From Candidatus Eiseniibacteriota bacterium (lineage in GTDB: Bacteria > Eisenbacteria > RBG-16-71-46 > JAFGJU01), in contig JAFGJU010000174.1 in the NCBI GenBank assembly GCA_016928935.1, positions 1 through 16,065 on the forward strand: 16,065 bases of DNA. Reading direction: 5' to 3'. Position numbers and translations under genes: made by a program. Under the pieces are notes generated by a model. That model was not told where the DNA came from. It was given only the letters and a program-made list of their open reading frames with translations, and did no database searches. Numbering within the stretch: the stretch's first letter is position 1; the number at the start of each line of letters is the position of its first letter. Positions 12,470 to 16,065 of this stretch are shown piece by piece.

Positions 12470-13363
12470 CTATTGTATCCCGGTGACCACCTTCAGCGTC
12501 CCATCCTTGAATTGGTTCGCCACCGAGCCGCACTCCACGAAATAGAGCTTCCCATCGGCGTCGTCCCATCTCACGGACAGCGGGTAGTTGAGGCCCGAGC
12601 AGAGGGTGACGTCGGCCTTGGTGCTCAGATCGATGGCCCCGACTGTACCCCCAAGATGATCAGAGTAGAAAAGGTATTTCGAAGAGAACGACATGGATAT
12701 GATGCCCTTGTCTGCGAAGTTCACGAACTTAGACCCCGACCAGTACCAGATACTGGCGATGTCTGCATAATAGAGCGTGGCCCCGCTCTTTGAAATGCAT
12801 CTCGTCCTTCCGAGTCCGGTGTGCAGCACTGAGGGGCTTGTGTAGGCCCCCGCCGACAAGAGATAGATGCTGTTGGCCCCGGGCGTGTCGCTCGAGCCGA
12901 TGATGTATATGTCGTCGTCGGGTTCTATGAACATGTCGCACGCCGCAATGGCGATATCGACCACGTGCGTCTCGGTTTTTGTGGCCGGGTCCACAGCGCT
13001 CACCTTCCCCTGATCACCGGGTATGGAGTTGAGGTAGGAAGTAAGGTAAATCATGCCGTCGCTGGCCACGACGACCGCGTCCGAGTTGACCGGGTCGTCC
13101 GCGAGCAGCGTGGTGTCCCCGCTCCCGACATCATACACAGTCAGGGCGATCTTTCCGCCGAAGCCCGTGTTGCGACCGGCGGTCTCCGTGAAATACACCT
13201 TCCCGTCCTTCACCCAGAGCCCCGTCGGATACTCGAGGCCGGTCAGAAGCGTGTCGACTTGCATAGTCGGTTGAGTCTTCGGCTTGCTGGGGCCGTCGTC
13301 GTCTCCACAGCCGAAGGTCAGGATGAGGAGACTCAGAAAGGCCAGGACGTACAGCTTCTTCAT
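12470..13363 (-). CDS. Lipoprotein with beta-propeller (NHL/SMP-30-like) repeats
   Basis: The 297-residue product has a hydrophobic signal and a lipobox LTFG-C at Cys19, followed by an acidic GDDDGPS spacer typical of exported lipoproteins. Residues about 36-290 show repeated blade-like units: GLEYPTGLWVKDGKVYFTET, DAVVVASDGMIYLTSYLNS, CDMFIEPDDDIYIIGSS, then TLYYADIASIWYW and YPLSVRWDDADGKLYFVEC. Each combines an exposed loop with a (K/I/L)-Y-(F/L/I) strand. This suggests a five- or six-bladed propeller of the NHL or gluconolactonase/SMP-30 type, but no catalytic metal ligands are evident. GGAGGG sits before the ATG. It is probably a periplasmic or outer-surface protein of unknown ligand. 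Confidence 0.78.
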   Translation of the reverse strand: MKKLYVLAFLSLLILTFGCGDDDGPSKPKTQPTMQVDTLLTGLEYPTGLWVKDGKVYFTETAGRNTGFGGKIALTVYDVGSGDTTLLADDPVNSDAVVVASDGMIYLTSYLNSIPGDQGKVSAVDPATKTETHVVDIAIAACDMFIEPDDDIYIIGSSDTPGANSIYLLSAGAYTSPSVLHTGLGRTRCISKSGATLYYADIASIWYWSGSKFVNFADKGIISMSFSSKYLFYSDHLGGTVGAIDLSTKADVTLCSGLNYPLSVRWDDADGKLYFVECGSVANQFKDGTLKVVTGIQ

Positions 13364-13417
13364 GGCTCCCTCCTATTGTGAGGGGAACGAATAGCGATGC
13401 AACCAACTGCTGAGGAA

Positions 13418-13446
13418 GTCCTAGCGCTCCAGCCGGGGCGTGTCAA
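13418..13446 (-). promoter_or_regulatory. Possible promoter of the beta-propeller lipoprotein gene
   Basis: In the 90-base gap after cstA, the - strand has a perfect TTGACA (13446-13441), a 17-base spacer and TAGGAC (13423-13418), which matches only three of six -10 positions. A weak or activated promoter is possible. Confidence 0.35.
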
Positions 13447-13453
13447 GGGAATC

Positions 13454-15307
13454 TCACGCCTCTCCAAACTCCGGCGGTTTGAAGTCGGGGTCGGAAGCCA
13501 TCACGACCTTCCCCGCCCGCGTGTACCTGCCCAGAACCAGGACTCGATACGAACGCCGGAGCGATTCCACCAAGACCACCACCGCGCAAGTCATGATGAC
13601 TGCCGAGAGCACGATGTTGATGTAGCCCAGGACCACCTTGCCCGGGGCCTTGGTAAGCGGAATGAAGTTGTGGAATATGTTGCACCAGCCCGCGTAGAGC
13701 GTGGTCACGGCCACGAACGCGAGCGGAACCAGCGTGACCCACACGTACCGCACCTTTCCGGCGTTTATGAGCGCCGCATTGGCGACCGCCAGGGCGACGC
13801 CCGCCAGAAGCTGGTTGGCCGTGCCGAACATGGGCCAGATGGTGCTGATGTTTCCCGTCCAGATGAAGTACGCCCAGAAGAAGACGACGAGGCCCGTCGA
13901 GACGAGCGTGCCGGGAATCCAGTCGGTCCTCTCCATGGGCTTGTATATTCTGCCCCCAAACTCCTGGAAGAGGAATCTCGCCACCCGCGTTCCGGTGTCG
14001 ATGGTGGTCAGGATGAACAGGGCCTCGAACATGATGGCGAAGTGGTACCAGTAGGACATGAGCGCCCTCATGCCTGGCAGGCCCGAGAATATCTGGGCGA
14101 ACCCGACGGCCAGAGACACCGCGCCGCCCGGCCGTGCCGCGACGTCCTCTCCCACCTGCTTGGAGAGGTCGGCCAGGTGCACCGGCTTGAGTCCCATCTT
14201 CGCGAACACCTCCGTCGGCACGTTTATGGCGAAGTAGTCGGCCGGCACCAGCGAACACGCCGCCACTAGTGCGACGACGCTCACGACGCTTTCCACCAGC
14301 ATCGCTCCGTATCCTATCAGTACGGCGTCCGATTCCTTCGATATCATCTTGGGCGTCGTCCCCGACGCCACCAGGGCGTGGAAACCGGAGATGGCGCCGC
14401 ACGCTATCGTGATGAACAGGAACGGGAACAGCTTTCCAGGAATGACCGGTCCGCCGCCGTGCACGTACTGCGTCACGGCCGGCATCCTGAGGTAGGGATG
14501 GACCACCAGCACTCCGACCACGAGCGCGATGATCGTGCCTATCTTCAGGTATGAGCTCAGATAGTCGCGGGGGCATAGGAGCATCCACACAGGCAGCACG
14601 GAAGCGATGAAGCCGTAGGCGGCAATCGAGATTATTATGCCCTCCCTGGACAGGGTGAACCAGGGCCCCAGGACGGAGTCGGGTACCCGGCCGCCGATTA
14701 TGACGGCGGCGAACACGCCTATCACTCCTATTACACTAGCCTCCGCGATACGCCCGGGCCTTATGCGGTACATCCACAGTCCCACGAACAGGGCCACGGG
14801 AATCGTCATCGCGATTGTGAACGTGCCCCACGAGCTCTCGGCCAGTGCGTTGACGACCGCCAGCCCGAGTCCGGCCAGAGCCACCACGATGATTATCAAG
14901 ATGGCCACTGAGGCAATGCTGCCGGCGAGCGGACTCACCTCGTGGGTGGCGATCTCAGCCAGAGACCTGCCCTTCCTGCGTATGGAGGCGGCAAGTATGA
15001 GGAAGTCGTGCACCCCACCCGCCAGCACGGCGCCGAACAGCAGCCAGAGCAGGCCGGGCGCGTACCCGAACTGCGAGGCCAGCACCGGCCCTATCAACGG
15101 TCCTGCTCCGGAAATGGCGGCGAAGTGATGCCCGAACAGGACCCACTTGTTCGTGGGGTGGTAGTTCTGGCCGTCGCGCATAGTGTAGGCCGGAGTGGTT
15201 CTCGCGTCGTTGATGACGGCAATTCTGGCTGCGATGAATGCGCTGTAGTAGCGGTAGGCCAGTGCCATCACGAGGATGGCTCCGAGCACGATGGGTACTG
15301 CGTTCAT
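13454..15307 (-). CDS. cstA: CstA-family carbon starvation / pyruvate-peptide transporter
   Basis: The 617-residue polytopic membrane protein is of the usual size for CstA and has many hydrophobic segments. Signatures include NDARTTPAYTMRDGQNYHPT, KWVLFGHHFAAISGAGPLIG, GAVLAGGVHDFLILAASIRR, ISGFHALVASGTTPKMISKE and TIWPMFGTANQLLAG. CstA proteins sit in the inner membrane and take up peptides or pyruvate when carbon is short. The C-terminus is a cytoplasmic tail of about 45 residues. The start ATG has GAGGAG close upstream. It lies 32 bases after the RND permease stop on the same strand, so cotranscription is possible although the two have no known functional link. No regulatory YjiY/YpdB-type site was seen. 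Confidence 0.95.
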   Translation of the reverse strand: MNAVPIVLGAILVMALAYRYYSAFIAARIAVINDARTTPAYTMRDGQNYHPTNKWVLFGHHFAAISGAGPLIGPVLASQFGYAPGLLWLLFGAVLAGGVHDFLILAASIRRKGRSLAEIATHEVSPLAGSIASVAILIIIVVALAGLGLAVVNALAESSWGTFTIAMTIPVALFVGLWMYRIRPGRIAEASVIGVIGVFAAVIIGGRVPDSVLGPWFTLSREGIIISIAAYGFIASVLPVWMLLCPRDYLSSYLKIGTIIALVVGVLVVHPYLRMPAVTQYVHGGGPVIPGKLFPFLFITIACGAISGFHALVASGTTPKMISKESDAVLIGYGAMLVESVVSVVALVAACSLVPADYFAINVPTEVFAKMGLKPVHLADLSKQVGEDVAARPGGAVSLAVGFAQIFSGLPGMRALMSYWYHFAIMFEALFILTTIDTGTRVARFLFQEFGGRIYKPMERTDWIPGTLVSTGLVVFFWAYFIWTGNISTIWPMFGTANQLLAGVALAVANAALINAGKVRYVWVTLVPLAFVAVTTLYAGWCNIFHNFIPLTKAPGKVVLGYINIVLSAVIMTCAVVVLVESLRRSYRVLVLGRYTRAGKVVMASDPDFKPPEFGEA

Positions 15308-15339
15308 GAGCGCTCCTCAGGCTGTCGGGCGCAACCGCC

Positions 15340-16065
15340 CTACGCCGCGGGCCGGCCCTTGCCCAGGTGCCCGAAGGCCCGTCCCAACCTACCCTCCAGC
15401 CTATCCAGGTAGATGTAGAAGACCGGTGTCACGTAAAGCGTGACCAGCTGTGAGAACAGAAGCCCGCCCACTACGCACAGGCCCAGGGGACGCCGGGACT
15501 CGGCGCCCGCCCCCACACCGAGCGCGATGGGCAGCGTTGCCATCAGCGCCGCCACCGTGGTCATCATGATGGGCCGGAACCTGATCTTGCAGGCTGTGAC
15601 TATGGCCTCCTCGCACGCCATTCCCCTGTCCCTGGCCTCGATGGCGAAGTCCACCATCATGATGGCGTTTTTCTTGACGACGCCGACCAGCAGTATGAGC
15701 CCGACGAAGCTGTACAGGTTCAAGTCCACGCGAAAAATGATGAGAGTGACCAGGGCGCCGAACACGGCGAACGGCAGGCCCGTCAGTATCGTTACCGGAT
15801 GAATGAAGCTCTCGTAGAGGATTCCGAGGATCATGTAGATGACGAGCACGGCCAGCACGAGCAGCGCCGCAAGACTGCTCTGGGAGGCCTGGAACACCTG
15901 TGCCGTCCCCGAGAAGCTGGTCGCTATCGACGCGGGCAGCGTCTCCCGCGCGACCCTGTCCACTTCGCTCACCGCCCGGCTGAGAGACACGCCTTCAGCC
16001 AGGTTGAACGAGACGGTCACGGACGGAATCTGGCCGGAGTGGTTGACGCTGAGCGGACCGACGCC
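15340..16065 (-). CDS. RND-family multidrug efflux permease, C-terminal part (runs off window)
   Basis: The 241 visible residues are the C-terminal part of an AcrB/MdtBC-type inner-membrane pump, and the reading frame is open to the window edge. The first residues (GVGPLSVNHSGQIPSVTVSF, then LSRAVSEVDRVARETLPASI) belong to a periplasmic pore domain. A typical transmembrane block follows: LAVLVIYMILGILYESFIHP, TILTGLPFAVFGALVTLIIF, YSFVGLILLVGVVKKNAIMM, then DFAIEARDRGM and RFRPIMMTTVAALMATLPIA. LYESFIHP and GVVKKNAIMMVDFA are diagnostic of HAE1-type proton antiporters. The end (LEGRLGRAFGHLG) looks complete. The membrane fusion partner and the rest of the gene should lie to the right. Confidence 0.95.
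   Translation of the reverse strand, partial: GVGPLSVNHSGQIPSVTVSFNLAEGVSLSRAVSEVDRVARETLPASIATSFSGTAQVFQASQSSLAALLVLAVLVIYMILGILYESFIHPVTILTGLPFAVFGALVTLIIFRVDLNLYSFVGLILLVGVVKKNAIMMVDFAIEARDRGMACEEAIVTACKIRFRPIMMTTVAALMATLPIALGVGAGAESRRPLGLCVVGGLLFSQLVTLYVTPVFYIYLDRLEGRLGRAFGHLGKGRPAA

Noticed and set aside
11672..12793. Long + strand open frame (373 codons) opposite DUF1847 and the beta-propeller lipoprotein.
   Set aside because: It spans two real - strand genes, its translation is His/Arg/Pro-rich with no family, and it has no ribosome site. It is an antisense frame caused by high GC content.

Overview
The window is GC-rich bacterial DNA, most likely from an anaerobic, Gram-negative-type, uncultivated lineage. 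Supporting signs are two lipoproteins with lipoboxes, an RND efflux pump, sigma-54 control, and many Fe-S and zinc proteins typical of strict anaerobes. A secreted protein with an SPNPF-type FlgD/T9SS-like C-terminal domain is common in the FCB superphylum (for example Eisenbacteria, Krumholzibacteria and relatives). That taxonomic placement is inference and carries low to moderate confidence.

Left flank (1-1762): possibly the last codons of a + strand gene, a small carboxypeptidase-regulatory-domain lipoprotein, a frameshifted remnant of an IS21-type istB transposition helper, and a short secreted FlgD-like protein. A 545-base spacer follows, with two 30-bp GC-rich hairpin repeats and a near-consensus sigma-70 promoter that drives the next gene.

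Core (2308-10679, all + strand): a PAS/AAA+/Fis sigma-54 activator with three cysteines in its PAS domain is followed by a textbook -24/-12 promoter (TGGCAC-N5-TTGCT at 3833-3848). A tight operon of eleven genes lies downstream: NifX-like protein with Gly/Arg linker and zinc ribbon; DUF5320 protein; CGGC-domain protein; second NifX-like protein; a 21-codon micro-ORF coupled by ATGA overlaps on both sides; MinD-like ATPase with two inserted [4Fe-4S] motifs; FmdB zinc ribbon with a Cys-rich tail; TYW1-like (COG0731) radical SAM enzyme with a C-terminal winged-helix-like region; second ferredoxin-ATPase; Mrp/NBP35 ATPase fused to a third NifX domain; hotdog thioesterase. The content and sigma-54 wiring resemble the orange protein (orp) system of Desulfovibrio, where NifX-like, ferredoxin-ParA and Mrp proteins work together. 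Here the set is merged into one operon and expanded. The likely theme is assembly, carriage or sensing of a sulfur-bridged metal cofactor; the actual cofactor and client cannot be read from the sequence.

Right flank (10680-16065, all - strand): an RRM RNA-binding protein with its own rho-independent terminator and a sigma-70 promoter about 400 nt upstream, implying a long leader; a DUF1847 metal-binding protein; a beta-propeller-like lipoprotein; a CstA carbon-starvation transporter; and the C-terminal part of an RND efflux permease that runs off the window.
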